A DNA stretch of 36,204 nt, from assembly GCA_934230055.1 (NCBI GenBank), contig CAKQEE010000001.1, positions 1 to 36,204 on the forward strand, written 5' to 3'. Below the pieces are notes generated by a model. It had not been told where the DNA came from. It saw only the letters and a program-made list of their open reading frames with translations, and searched no databases. Made by a program: the position numbers and the translations under genes. Origin of the DNA: an uncultured Clostridia bacterium. GTDB lineage: Bacteria; Bacillota; Clostridia; Christensenellales; Borkfalkiaceae. This document shows, piece after piece, positions 9,601 to 17,266 of the stretch (position 1 is its first letter; each line of letters begins with the position of its first letter).

Positions 9601-11248
9601 CGGCGACGTTAACGGCGTTATCAAAAAAGGCGACGAAATCATCGTGAAAGATCCCGACGGGCATCCGGAAGTTATGGGTGCAGGCGAAACCCTTACCCTT
9701 ACGGCGGTGCCGAACGACGGGTATAAGTTCAGCGGTTGGTATACCGCGCACGACGACGAAGAAAGGAAATTCTATTCCGCAAACGCCACCGAAACCTTCA
9801 CCGTGTTAAAAGACGTTCAGATTTACGCGGCATTCGCGGATAAAAATAGCGTTACGATAAAGGCTTACGTTTCCAACGGATACGGCAAGATAAGCAAGGA
9901 TTTGCCGGACGGCGTGACCGCCTGGGAAGATTCCGTGGAAATTACCGTAAAAGAGGGCGACGCGGTTCAACTTACTGCAAGACCTTCTTACGAATACGTC
10001 AGGTTCGTAGGCTGGTTCGATGAATCCACGCAGCAGTCCGTGCTTATTTCCGAAAACGCTACCGAAACCTTTACCGTAAACACGGATACGAGGTTGTGCG
10101 CGAAGTTCGAGGAAAAACCGTATTTTATAGCGTTTACCGAAGGAAACGGCACGATTAAACAAAACGGCGAAATTGCCTCGTTCGGCAACGGCATACACGT
10201 CGATAAGGGAACGCAGATTACCCTTACGGCGGAACCGGGCGAAAACTCGGTGTTCGTAGGCTGGTTCGATGAATCCGCGCGGCAGTCCGTGCTTATTTCC
10301 GAAAACGCTACCGAAACCTTTACCGTAAACACGGATACGAGGTTGTGCGCGAAGTTCCGTAACAAACTGGAAAGCATCGAAATCATGACCGAGAGCAACG
10401 GCTCTTACGAAGACGCGATTTACAAAAACGTAGAACTCGGCGGTCAGTATCGCCCCGATCCCGAAGAGATACCCGTAGCGGGCGTTTATAAGGGAGCGGA
10501 TCAGCAGGCAAGCCTTACGCTCGGCAGGGATTATACGGTAGACAAGGGCGGTCTTAACTACGACGTACGCGGCACGTATACGGTGACTTATACCGTCGTA
10601 GGTCAGCCCGAAGTGTTTGCAAAACTTATCATTCGCGTGCTTGCGGAGGGCGATTATTACGACGCGTGGCTGAGGTTGCCGCAGAATATCAATATAGCGG
10701 GTGAGGATAATAACGGCGTTCTGATTGCGGAATTCGTTATCGGCGGCAATCCGTTCGATCTTACCAAAGCCACTTTTGTGGCGTACGCGATAGGGCAGCA
10801 GGAAGAAACGACGCTCGTTTATTCCACGGACTTTACGATAGATTACGGCGGGCTCGATTATACCAAAGCGGGCAGGTACCTCGTTAAGTTTATTCCGAAC
10901 GGGTGCCCGGAACTCACGGAAAGCATAATAATCGCCGTCTATAATCCCAAAACCGTAAAATACTTTACGGAAATTACGACGGCGGATTCGGGATTTTCGA
11001 TGGATAATAATTACAACTATTCCGCAAGGTATAAAATCGGCGATTCGTTCAGACCGGATCCCGAACAGGTTCAGATTTACGGCAATTACTACGGCGAAGC
11101 GGATTCGCATATTTTAGAACTCGGCACGGACTACGTTATAGACAGGGGCAACCTCGATTACGAGGTTCCCGGCAGATACGAAATAACGTTCCGCGCGGTT
11201 ACTAATCCGGGTATTTCGCTGATAATGGTAATTATCGTAGAGGCGTAA
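6665..11248 (+). CDS. Giant repeat lipoprotein (1527 aa) with InlB-type and Ig-like repeats
   Basis: A strong AGGAGAGGAG lies just upstream of the ATG. The N-terminus is a lipoprotein signal with lipobox FVGC (Cys at about 24). The rest is a chain of two alternating units: InlB-type repeats with an F-GWY/GWF core (for example near residues 217-260, 410-450 and 630-670), and Ig-like units ending in patterns such as DYxIDYDGLDFxKEGTYxVxF. Residues 462-668 and 759-964 are a near-perfect duplication, and two shorter units near 1114-1148 and 1197-1231 are also nearly identical. No catalytic motif is seen. It begins 107 nt after the adhesin gene and is probably co-transcribed with it. A stalk or surface-exposed binding function is plausible but unproven; the family is not one I can name more exactly. 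Confidence 0.85.
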   Translation: MKRRNVLYVLTVLFALCLLCFVGCNVDTRPTELKSDLGITVSGDRFEPGVELVTTRLKLSDERVREALKKLPEEYFSSDDSEIAAIDIALVSGGKRIQPRGRLRVEVPAPLEGAEDYVVYQVIGDEVKRVAFARFDDGVIRFDTSTFSVFLFRDSTVKRSLTVVVEGPCAGNVKVEIPEFFNSYTKYYLNNGEQQTFDLSGVERAVKLSASSPENYKFIGWYESIDGVTEKEPISTDEWLEYKVKGRRTLVARTEAELSGVSGIWAFPGESNFPVGFGDGRAATQVYVRPGNAQNLDAGKLLIKAYKESEGNGVYINVSPYQYDVEGLNEIDYSKEGDYRVRFVAKENEDLVAEVVVHVSESVANLRAITNGNGAFRVDGGKEKYNDKTFALTDSTDGFELEAERYVEDASFKFKGWYRYLEGGILGEKMSDSEKLTLRGDMGDLTVIALYKTLSAYENLFGVYQLRLFPGESGIPVDESNERGEIESLLYYRPNEAQIDVSKVVVKGLRRAAEGNGYELVDLRPGDYEIDYDGLDFGKEGTYGVKFKAKLQGDESYYVTISISIFKEYAALTVEFDGNGSLKGSIVDPAAGMSYDKTEMTESGKKYVLGAFMRSDYRSIVATPDEGHRFAGWYAVDENGNLSEKPISTDAEYRFTQNGKDEHIKAVFGEKVTAITATCEGFADGNFVYVDGVKPDLSKIVVKDNAGRTLSESEYEVDDGAVDYEVAGVYEIVITYKNDESVKTTLTVTVTKPIDNLEGVYQLRLFPGESGIPVDESNERGEIESLLYYRPNEAQIDVSKVVVKGLRRAAEGNGYELVDLRPGDYEIDYDGLDFGKEGTYGVKFKAKLQGDESYYVTISISIFKEYAALTVEFDGNGSLKGSIVDPAAGTSYDKKDMTESGTKYVLGAFMRRDYRSIVATPDEGHRFAGWYAVDENGNLSEEPISKDAEYRFTQNGKDEHIKAVFVKEVLAYVYIDRSIGDVNGVIKKGDEIIVKDPDGHPEVMGAGETLTLTAVPNDGYKFSGWYTAHDDEERKFYSANATETFTVLKDVQIYAAFADKNSVTIKAYVSNGYGKISKDLPDGVTAWEDSVEITVKEGDAVQLTARPSYEYVRFVGWFDESTQQSVLISENATETFTVNTDTRLCAKFEEKPYFIAFTEGNGTIKQNGEIASFGNGIHVDKGTQITLTAEPGENSVFVGWFDESARQSVLISENATETFTVNTDTRLCAKFRNKLESIEIMTESNGSYEDAIYKNVELGGQYRPDPEEIPVAGVYKGADQQASLTLGRDYTVDKGGLNYDVRGTYTVTYTVVGQPEVFAKLIIRVLAEGDYYDAWLRLPQNINIAGEDNNGVLIAEFVIGGNPFDLTKATFVAYAIGQQEETTLVYSTDFTIDYGGLDYTKAGRYLVKFIPNGCPELTESIIIAVYNPKTVKYFTEITTADSGFSMDNNYNYSARYKIGDSFRPDPEQVQIYGNYYGEADSHILELGTDYVIDRGNLDYEVPGRYEITFRAVTNPGISLIMVIIVEA
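8048..8441 (+). repeat. 394-nt perfect direct repeat, copy 1
   Basis: This segment is identical base for base to 8939-9332 (offset 891 nt = 297 codons), including third codon positions. Beyond 8441 similarity continues to about 8668 without gaps but with scattered substitutions. The frame is kept, so one Ig-like plus InlB-type unit has been duplicated inside the gene. Confidence 0.95.
8939..9332 (+). repeat. 394-nt perfect direct repeat, copy 2
   Basis: Second copy of 8048-8441. The first mismatch after the identical block is a T-to-C change turning Met into Thr. The more diverged tail runs to about 9559. Confidence 0.95.
10004..10357 (+). repeat. Tandem 249-nt repeat unit (10004-10108 and 10253-10357)
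   Basis: Two about 105-nt blocks with few differences lie 249 nt (83 codons) apart, each coding a FVGWFDES...SVLISENATETF segment followed by VNTDTRLCAKF. They mark the end of two consecutive InlB-type repeats inside the 1527-residue lipoprotein. Confidence 0.9.
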
Positions 11249-11270
11249 TAAAGAACTTTAACAAAAGACA

Positions 11271-11297
11271 GAGGGAACGCTTTTAAAGCGTTCCCTC
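11271..11297 (+). other. Perfect inverted repeat between lipoprotein genes
   Basis: GAGGGAACGCTTT pairs with AAAGCGTTCCCTC around a single T (13 bp in principle; about 11 bp with a realistic loop). No run of T follows, so it is not a standard intrinsic terminator. It sits 22 nt after one stop codon and 23 nt before the next start, and could be a processing or stability element, or a U-tract-less terminator. Confidence 0.6.
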
Positions 11298-11320
11298 GTA
11301 TGCCCGAAACGGAGATGTAA

Positions 11321-12622
11321 ATGAAAAACAGAAAATCGATTATATCGGCGGCGATAATTTTGTCGGCAATTTGCTTTCTGCTCGCTGCGTGCAAAGACGA
11401 CTTAAAGAAAACGGTTGCAAAGTCGCGCGGAATATCTATAACGGCAGAAGCTATTCCCGATAAAGAAAACGACGGCACGCCTCTCGTGCTCGGCGGCGAA
11501 CGCTACGAAGTTTTGCAGGACGAGGTAGTTTTAAAAGGAAGCGAACTCACGGCGGAAAACGGCGCGATCGGTTTTGAATACAAAGCCGCGGGCGAAGACG
11601 ACGCAAAATATTCTTCCGTTTTCCCCACGGAAAACGGGGCGTATCTCGTTCGCGTCAGAATCGCCGCAAGCGAAGACGGCGTTTGGGCGGAAGCCGTTTC
11701 GGAAGGCAAACCGTTTAATCTCGTGCAACCCGTTCAACGCACTAAAATGAACTTAAAGGGGTTGTGGTATTGCAGCCCGGAAGGCGTTTACGAAGAAACT
11801 CTGTACAACGATCCGTATATCATAGATCCTTCGGCGTGTATATTTATTATGGGAGACGTAACCGAAAACGATAATACCGTAAGGCTTTGTTATAATCCCG
11901 ATAATTTCAAATACGACGCCCGCGCAAAAGATTATATAGGAAACCTGATAGGACAGAACGGACTTCACCTCGAATGGGCGTTGGAGCTTCGCGCCGGTTC
12001 TTACGAAGGTACTGCGCTTGCAAGGTGGCAAGGCTACGAAAGTTACGGGTTTTATAAATATGATACTTACGAAGACGGCAAAGAACTAATGTGGGTGGAA
12101 AGACATTTCATAAATCTTATCGGAAGAGTGGACGAAGGATCGGAGTACATAGAATTTGAATCTCTGAAAGACGCGTCAGGTTATACCGACGAGAACGGAG
12201 GCTGGATTTGTAAAGAAAAAGAACTCGACGTATACGTCGTGCGCACAATGGCGGGCGTTTCTCATCAGTACAACAAGAACCTTCCGGGGAGCCAAGTGTT
12301 CAACAAAGTACCCGACAGGGCGTGGCAGGAAGTACAGTCGTCTTTCTGGGGGCTTCCGCATTACTGGTGGTATTTCACGATCGAAGAAGGACAGTCGCCG
12401 CGCACTTTGCTTTTTAACAGCAACCTGATGATAACCGTGTTCGACAGCTTCGGAAACGTGATTGCTTCGGGGTATGAAGGAAGGTTAGAACTGACTTTCG
12501 ACAAAAATCTTACGACCTCGTCGACTACGATCAATACGTACTATATACTGATAGATAATTCGTACGTTTTCGACTGGATCGAACCGGAATGTAAGATGAA
12601 CTTGTGCTATGTAGTTCATTAG
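11321..12622 (+). CDS. Unrecognised lipoprotein, 433 aa
   Basis: The N-terminus is a clear lipoprotein signal with lipobox LAAC (Cys at about 24), so the protein is exported and lipid-anchored. An Ig-like segment (about 30-135) resembling fibronectin-type strands is followed by a domain of roughly 300 residues starting at a NLKGLWY motif and rich in Trp and Tyr (KWHF-like and HYWWYFTIEEG segments). Such aromatic-rich beta domains are often carbohydrate-binding, but I do not recognise a family and do not assign one. It lies 72 nt downstream of the 1527-residue lipoprotein gene, behind a hairpin, and is probably in the same transcription unit. GGAGATGTAA immediately precedes the ATG and supports the start. 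Confidence 0.82.
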   Translation: MKNRKSIISAAIILSAICFLLAACKDDLKKTVAKSRGISITAEAIPDKENDGTPLVLGGERYEVLQDEVVLKGSELTAENGAIGFEYKAAGEDDAKYSSVFPTENGAYLVRVRIAASEDGVWAEAVSEGKPFNLVQPVQRTKMNLKGLWYCSPEGVYEETLYNDPYIIDPSACIFIMGDVTENDNTVRLCYNPDNFKYDARAKDYIGNLIGQNGLHLEWALELRAGSYEGTALARWQGYESYGFYKYDTYEDGKELMWVERHFINLIGRVDEGSEYIEFESLKDASGYTDENGGWICKEKELDVYVVRTMAGVSHQYNKNLPGSQVFNKVPDRAWQEVQSSFWGLPHYWWYFTIEEGQSPRTLLFNSNLMITVFDSFGNVIASGYEGRLELTFDKNLTTSSTTINTYYILIDNSYVFDWIEPECKMNLCYVVH

Positions 12623-12632
12623 CAAAAAGCGT

Positions 12633-12661
12633 GAGCCGTTCGCGTTTATCACGGGCGGCTC
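12633..12661 (+). other. Stem-loop between surface-protein genes
   Basis: GAGCCGTTCG (12633-12642) pairs with CGGGCGGCTC (12652-12661) with two G-U pairs and a 9-nt loop; AAGC/GCTT can extend it outward past small bulges. It is followed by A-rich rather than T-rich sequence, so on the plus strand it is not a canonical terminator. Confidence 0.5.
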
Positions 12662-12692
12662 TGCTTAAAAAAAATTATGCGGGGATACGTTT

Positions 12693-13253
12693 ATGATAAA
12701 AAAATTATGTACGTTGATAGGGGGACTCGTTCTTATTGCGGCGATAGCCGCGGGAGGGTATTTTCTCTATACCAAGGTTATAAAAGATAAAATCAATCCT
12801 CCCGATAAGGTCGAATTTCAGATTAAGTACGCCTACGAAACGACTACGGGCGCGCAGTTCGATACCGTAAGATACGGTTTTGTAAAGGGGTATAAAGGAG
12901 AAGCTCCCCAAACCGTGGAGATTGCTTCTTCGTTCGACGACAACGGAAACTTTCGCACCGTGACGGGGATTAAGTCGAGGGCTTTTGAAAACGCAAAAAA
13001 CATGAAAACCGTCGTAATACCGAGTTCGGTCGTATACTTCGGCGTCAGAATTTTCAAAGGTTGCGACAATCTTGAAACGATAGTATTAAAAATGCAGCAG
13101 TCAAGCTTGATTATGGCAGGATTCGGCGGCGCGTTCGACGACCTCGATTTATCCAAAATTACAATCAGGGTGTCGCACGAGAAGGTGAAAGAAGCTTTGC
13201 TTTCGGCGTATAAAGAAGCGAACGTTGTCGTAGACGAATCGCTCGCAGAATAA
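12693..13253 (+). CDS. Small membrane-anchored BspA-type leucine-rich-repeat protein
   Basis: The 186-residue product has a basic start, one hydrophobic segment at about residues 8-27 and no lipobox, so it is either a signal-anchored membrane protein or a secreted one. Residues about 80-140 carry two BspA-type (LRR_5) repeats: a GIKSRAFENAKNMKTVVIP unit followed by FKGCDNLETIVL. The C-terminal 45 residues are charged. It is the last gene of the surface-protein group and is followed by a long non-coding stretch. Repeats of this family mediate binding in surface proteins; its partner is unknown. The short size suggests an accessory to the larger upstream proteins. Confidence 0.78.
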   Translation: MIKKLCTLIGGLVLIAAIAAGGYFLYTKVIKDKINPPDKVEFQIKYAYETTTGAQFDTVRYGFVKGYKGEAPQTVEIASSFDDNGNFRTVTGIKSRAFENAKNMKTVVIPSSVVYFGVRIFKGCDNLETIVLKMQQSSLIMAGFGGAFDDLDLSKITIRVSHEKVKEALLSAYKEANVVVDESLAE

Positions 13254-13724
13254 TAATCGAGATACCCTTGCCGAAAAAAATAAAGGCAATCGGGCGATGA
13301 TTTTACTTGCTTTTTAATAATGGCTTTGGCATAATGATACAAAGTTATCTGCGGCGGCGGAAAGTCGGCGCAGATAACGTGCGCAAAGTCGTGCGGAAAA
13401 CGCGGCGTTTTTCGGCGTATAACGAAAAAGAGGAAAAGATGAGGGAGAGCGTAAAACGCGAAAAGCGGCGGGGACGAAAAAGCGGATTAGCGGTCGTCCC
13501 CGCCGCGCGTTTACGGGTAAAATTACTTTTAAGCGGCTATCGCCGATTAAAAGTAGGTATAAGTTTAGGGTTTTATAGCGGGGTTTGGTATGTCGGCAGG
13601 TCGGTGGACAACAAAAATTTATAGTTTAATATAACTAACGCCGCAGATTTTTGAGATAACCGAGGCAGAATTTAACGAAATTTTAACTATAATTAGCCCG
13701 GTTCACCGACATAACTCCGTGCAA

Positions 13725-13789
13725 AACGCGCCACCTTGATACGGCGTGGCTATAGCCGCGACGCTTGTATATTATCAAGGTGGCGCGTT
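13725..13789. repeat. 17-bp perfect inverted repeat with nested palindrome
   Basis: The arms 13725-13741 and 13773-13789 are exact reverse complements. The 31-nt loop contains a nested near-palindrome centred on GGCTATAGCC. No T-run follows on either strand, so it is not a simple terminator. It could be the core of a structured RNA, a regulator binding site, or the remnant of a small non-autonomous element. Confidence 0.7.
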
Positions 13790-14037
13790 ATACTCTCTGA
13801 CGGAAAGGTTACAATAAGTAAAAGGAGATTTAACCAAATTATAATTTTTCTGTTTAACATTTTTATCAAATTGAACAAGCGTATAGAATAAGCGAAAATA
13901 AAAATATTTTCCGAAATATTGTTCAGTAAAGTATGCGGAAAGCCGTGGGTATTGGTTATGTGAAAAGTATAGCTTTATTATTCGACTTTGCCGCTTTATA
14001 AAGATTGTTGAAAGACTTTTCGATTCGGTTGATTAAA

Positions 14038-14050
14038 GAATAGCGATAAA
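14038..14050 (+). promoter_or_regulatory. Shared 13-mer, candidate AraC-protein site (rhamnosidase promoter)
   Basis: GAATAGCGATAAA occurs here, about 90 nt before the rhamnosidase start, and again exactly at 17267-17279, just upstream of the -35 of the transporter operon. The araC-family gene lies between the two targets. A role as binding half-site is inferred. Confidence 0.45.
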
Positions 14051-14139
14051 AGATAAAAAAATGATTTATTTCATTGTTCGTACGTTGTAAAATGAAAAAG
14101 TAAAATGCGGTTTAAAACGCAATATCGACGGGAGCGGTT

Positions 14140-16278
14140 ATGTGGATAAAAAGACAAAGCGATTTTAACGGAACGAGTTTTTTGCCGGTGTTCGTAAAAC
14201 GCTTTGACGTTAAAAAAGAAATAAACAGTTGTAAATTAAAAATTACGGCTACCGGTATTATAAGCATAACTTTCAACGGAGAAAAGTTTCGCGATTATTT
14301 TATGCCCGGTTGGAGCAATTATAACAAATATATAAACGAATGCGAATACGACGTTTTGCCTATTATAAATAAGGAAAACGAGATAAGCGTAACCGTTGCG
14401 GACGGCTGGTATTCGGGTAATCTCGGGTATAATCGCGGAAACCGCATCTACGGCACGGAAAGACGTTTAAGGGCGGAAATAATAATCGGTTACGTCGACG
14501 GCGAAACGCAAACGATCGAAACGGACGAAAGCTGGGATACTTATTCGTCGCAGATAAAAAGCGCGGACTTTTTCGACGGGGAAACGGTCGATTTCACGCG
14601 TGAAAGGCTTTCGGATAAATCGAAGGCGGAGCTCTGCGATTTCGATTTGAAGCGCGAAAAGTATTCTTACGAACCCGTTCGCGCGGAAGAAGAAATCCTT
14701 CCGAAAATCATATTCAAAGACGATAAAACCGTGCGGCTTGATTTCGGAAAAAATTTTGCGGGAATAGTTTCCTTTATCGCGCACGGCAATCGCGGCGAAA
14801 GACTGACGGTAAGGTTTGCGGAAATGCTTAACCCCGACGGAACGTTATACGTTACGAACCTGCGCCGCGCAAAATGTACCGACGAGCTGATTTTATCGGG
14901 AAACGACGACGTTTTCGATCCCGAATTTACCTATCACGGATTCAGATATGCGGAAATAAGCTCGGAGAGCGAATTTTCCGTCCGCGAAATATGCGGAAAG
15001 GTTTTAACGCAGCATATCGTTTACGGCGGAAGTTTTGAATGCTCCGAGCCGCTTATAAACGGTATTTACAGAATGGCTCTTAACGGGCAGAAAAGCAATT
15101 TTGTGAGTATTCCGACCGATTGTCCCCAGAGAGACGAGAGGCTTGGCTGGACGGGCGACGCGGAAGTATTCTGCAATACCGCTATGTTCAACGCGGACTG
15201 CGAAAAGTTTTTCGCAAACTTCTTAAAACTGATAAGAACGGACGCGCTGCCGAACGGACGGATTCCTTCGTTCGCGCCGCTTTTCGTGCCGATAGCCGAT
15301 AACACCGCGGGCGTACCCGGTTGGGCGGATTCGATAGCCGTAATACCGTATTTTCACTACCTCCATTACGGCGATAAACAGGTGATAAAAGACAATCTGC
15401 CTTTTGCCGACAAGTGGGTGGATTATTGCGTGGAAAAAAGCACAGACTACGCGGTAAAGATAACCAACAATTTCGGAGACTGGCTGTCGGTAGACGGAAA
15501 AACGGACGTAGACGTGATAAATCAGTGCTTTTTCGGATATTCCGCGCTTCTGACGAGTAAAATGCACGGTATAATCGGCGACGAGGAAGGTAAGGCGCGT
15601 TATCGGAACGTTTACGAAGAAGCGAAAAAAACGTTCAGAAAAAAATATTTCGACGGAACGACCATAAAAAGCGATACGCAGACGGCGTACGTTTTTGCGT
15701 ATTCGGTAGGCTACGTCGGCGCGGAAGAGGTTAAAGACAGACTCGTCGGCGCGATAAAAGAAAACGGCGGCAAGCTGACGACGGGCTTTATCGGGTGCAG
15801 ATTCGTGCTTCCCGCGCTATGCGATATGGGCGAGAGCGAACTTGCGTATAAAATAATAACCGAAACGGAATACCCCTCTTGGGGATATATGTTAAAGCTC
15901 GGCGCGACGACCGTTTGGGAAAGGTGGAACGGTTATACCGAAAAGGACGGGTTCGAGGATCCCGAAATGAACTCGTTTAATCATTACAGTCTCGGTTCCT
16001 GCGTGGAATGGCTTTATACCTACGTTCTGGGGATAAAACTGTGCGAAGATAAGCCGGTTTGCATAAGCCCGACCTTCTTTGAAAAATTAAGTTGCGTAAA
16101 CGGTTGTTACGTGGATAAAAACGGAAAAATCCGTATAAGCATAAAAACCGAAAACAAAATCGCCCGAGTCGAAATAACTGCGGACGAGAAAGCAAAGTAT
16201 ACCTGCGATTTTAAGGATAAACGGATTAAAAGCGTAGAGAAGAACGGCAATTCGGAGATTATCTTTGTCGAATTATAA
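14140..16278 (+). CDS. GH78 alpha-L-rhamnosidase, cytoplasmic
   Basis: This 712-residue enzyme should release terminal alpha-L-rhamnose from oligosaccharides. The N-terminal half holds beta-sandwich domains (GWSNYNKY...VADGWYSGNLG is typical of the family's N-terminal region; a concanavalin-like domain follows at about 190-290). The (alpha/alpha)6 catalytic barrel begins near residue 295 and carries the hallmark DCPQRDERLGWTGDA at 327-341, whose acidic residues form the active site; by motif E333 is the likely general acid. GATTVWERW near 585 is the second conserved catalytic-barrel motif. There is no signal peptide, so it works on imported substrates. The gene converges with araC, the stops being only 13 nt apart, and shares a 13-bp promoter motif with the transporter operon. 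Aglycone specificity cannot be read from the sequence. Confidence 0.93.
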   Translation: MWIKRQSDFNGTSFLPVFVKRFDVKKEINSCKLKITATGIISITFNGEKFRDYFMPGWSNYNKYINECEYDVLPIINKENEISVTVADGWYSGNLGYNRGNRIYGTERRLRAEIIIGYVDGETQTIETDESWDTYSSQIKSADFFDGETVDFTRERLSDKSKAELCDFDLKREKYSYEPVRAEEEILPKIIFKDDKTVRLDFGKNFAGIVSFIAHGNRGERLTVRFAEMLNPDGTLYVTNLRRAKCTDELILSGNDDVFDPEFTYHGFRYAEISSESEFSVREICGKVLTQHIVYGGSFECSEPLINGIYRMALNGQKSNFVSIPTDCPQRDERLGWTGDAEVFCNTAMFNADCEKFFANFLKLIRTDALPNGRIPSFAPLFVPIADNTAGVPGWADSIAVIPYFHYLHYGDKQVIKDNLPFADKWVDYCVEKSTDYAVKITNNFGDWLSVDGKTDVDVINQCFFGYSALLTSKMHGIIGDEEGKARYRNVYEEAKKTFRKKYFDGTTIKSDTQTAYVFAYSVGYVGAEEVKDRLVGAIKENGGKLTTGFIGCRFVLPALCDMGESELAYKIITETEYPSWGYMLKLGATTVWERWNGYTEKDGFEDPEMNSFNHYSLGSCVEWLYTYVLGIKLCEDKPVCISPTFFEKLSCVNGCYVDKNGKIRISIKTENKIARVEITADEKAKYTCDFKDKRIKSVEKNGNSEIIFVEL

Positions 16279-16291
16279 AAGCGGAAAGGAA

Positions 16292-17119
16292 TCAGTTTTT
16301 ATCGCGGAACGCCTGACGATATTCCACAGGCGAAACGTTGTATTTGTTTTTGAACTTCTGCGCGAAAAACGATTGATTGTCGTATCCCACCTTGGAAGCG
16401 ATGGTTATAACGTTAAGGTCCGTGGATGAAAGAAGCTTAGCCGCGTGCGCTATTCTTAAATCGGTGACGTATTCTATAATGGTTTTACCGACGCATGCCT
16501 TAAAAAGCTTTATAAAATGCGAATGCGAATAAGAGCTTAACCCTATAATGTCGTTAATCCGCATAGAAAACACGTCCGGATCGGAAATTTTCTGCAAAAA
16601 CGAAAGCATGCTTTTGGACATGTATTTTTCCGAATTGTGTTCGAGATAAATGCCGAGAAGATACATGACGATGGAAATCGACACGGCGTGAGCGTTTTTG
16701 TCGTCTTTATTGAGAAGGTTGATTTTATTGAGCCGTTCGTGAATTTCGTTAAAGTTTTCCACGCTTAACTTGATGACTATCGTTTTATCCGTGGCGCACA
16801 GCTTTTCGTATAAATCGGGCTGTAAAACAGCCGTCAGCTCTTTCATTTTTTCGGTGGAAACGCAAAGATCTCTGCGCCTTATGGGCGTGGTCGAGTCGGA
16901 AACGTATTGATGGACGTGGTTAGGCCCTAAAAGGACGAAATTTCCCGGCATAAGCGGATAAGGCTCTCCGTTTACGATATTTATGCCGGTTCCGTCTATG
17001 GTAGAGGTAAATTCCCAGTCGCTGTGACGGTGCAGAACGGAGTTGTCGTCCCACAAAAAAGTGTTGATTTCGTCCGGTTGCATTTTGGGAATTATTTTTT
17101 TCACGAATGGTTCTTTCAT
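16292..17119 (-). CDS. AraC-family transcriptional regulator
   Basis: The 275-residue protein has the usual two parts: an N-terminal cupin-like sugar-sensing domain (about 20-110, with HRHSDWEF and GPNHVHQY metal- or ligand-pocket type motifs) and a C-terminal pair of helix-turn-helix motifs (about 180-272; DLRIAHAAKLLSSTDLNVITIASKVGY followed by the QSFFAQKFKNKYNVSPVEYR signature, given here in two parts). It is probably the local activator of the divergent transporter operon and the convergent rhamnosidase gene. Its own promoter ends only 6 nt before the ATG, so the mRNA may have no leader; no ribosome binding site precedes the start. An alternative start at Met13 has no better binding site and would trim the sensory domain. 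Confidence 0.93.
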   Translation of the reverse strand: MKEPFVKKIIPKMQPDEINTFLWDDNSVLHRHSDWEFTSTIDGTGINIVNGEPYPLMPGNFVLLGPNHVHQYVSDSTTPIRRRDLCVSTEKMKELTAVLQPDLYEKLCATDKTIVIKLSVENFNEIHERLNKINLLNKDDKNAHAVSISIVMYLLGIYLEHNSEKYMSKSMLSFLQKISDPDVFSMRINDIIGLSSYSHSHFIKLFKACVGKTIIEYVTDLRIAHAAKLLSSTDLNVITIASKVGYDNQSFFAQKFKNKYNVSPVEYRQAFRDKN

Positions 17120-17125
17120 ACCTGT

Positions 17126-17154
17126 ATTTTAGCAATAAAACGGGGTATTGTCAA
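17126..17154 (-). promoter_or_regulatory. Near-consensus promoter of the araC-family gene
   Basis: Minus strand: TTGACA (17149-17154), 17-bp spacer, TAAAAT (17126-17131). The expected transcription start is 6-7 nt downstream, that is, at the A of the ATG (17119), predicting a leaderless message. Confidence 0.75.
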
Positions 17155-17190
17155 CGTTTTTCATAAAAGAAAGCCGTTACATGCCTAATA

Positions 17191-17230
17191 AAAAAAGCGA
17201 CAAAACCGCCCAAAACGCCGTTTTGTCGTT
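17191..17230 (-). terminator. Intrinsic-terminator-like hairpin upstream of the araC promoter
   Basis: CGACAAAAC (17198-17206) pairs with GTTTTGTCG (17220-17228) around a 13-nt loop. On the minus strand the stem is followed by a run of six to seven T. It would stop minus-strand transcription arriving from the right, before the araC promoter. It could insulate araC from antisense reads of the transporter operon. Confidence 0.5.
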
Positions 17231-17266
17231 AAAAAAGGTAAAAAGAAAAAATAATAAAAAAATGGC

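Larger units (their letters stand above)
13254..14139. other. 886-nt non-coding region with four tandem hairpins, then AT-rich DNA
   Basis: No convincing gene is present; the one open frame (13307-13624) is Arg/Lys-rich low-complexity protein and runs through the hairpins. Four perfect inverted repeats lie in tandem: 13344-13378 (10 bp), 13465-13506 (13 bp), 13525-13554 (8 bp plus an inner 4 bp) and 13725-13789 (17 bp). After about 13800 the sequence is strongly AT-rich and probably holds the promoter of the rhamnosidase gene. Candidates are TTGGTT-18 bp-TATTAT at 13952-13981 and TAAAAT at 14088-14093. Confidence 0.6.

Noticed and set aside
8048..10357. CRISPR or satellite-like array
   Set aside because: The repeats are long, in frame and protein-coding, without spacers of uniform size.
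9806..11110. Minus-strand open frame (434 codons) inside the giant lipoprotein gene
   Set aside because: It mirrors the repeat structure of the sense gene and has no start signals or recognisable domain.
13307..13624. Possible 105-residue protein in the long non-coding stretch
   Set aside because: Arg/Lys-rich low-complexity product running through three perfect hairpins, with no good ribosome binding site.
13725..13789. Insertion-sequence or MITE end
   Set aside because: The inverted repeat is only 65 bp in total, no transposase or target duplication is visible, and no second copy was noticed in the window. Kept only as a structured repeat.
17197..17229. Terminator of the transporter operon or attenuator for araC
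   Set aside because: On the plus strand it lies upstream of the operon promoter, and on the minus strand it lies upstream of the araC promoter, so it cannot be in either leader. Listed as an insulating terminator-like hairpin.
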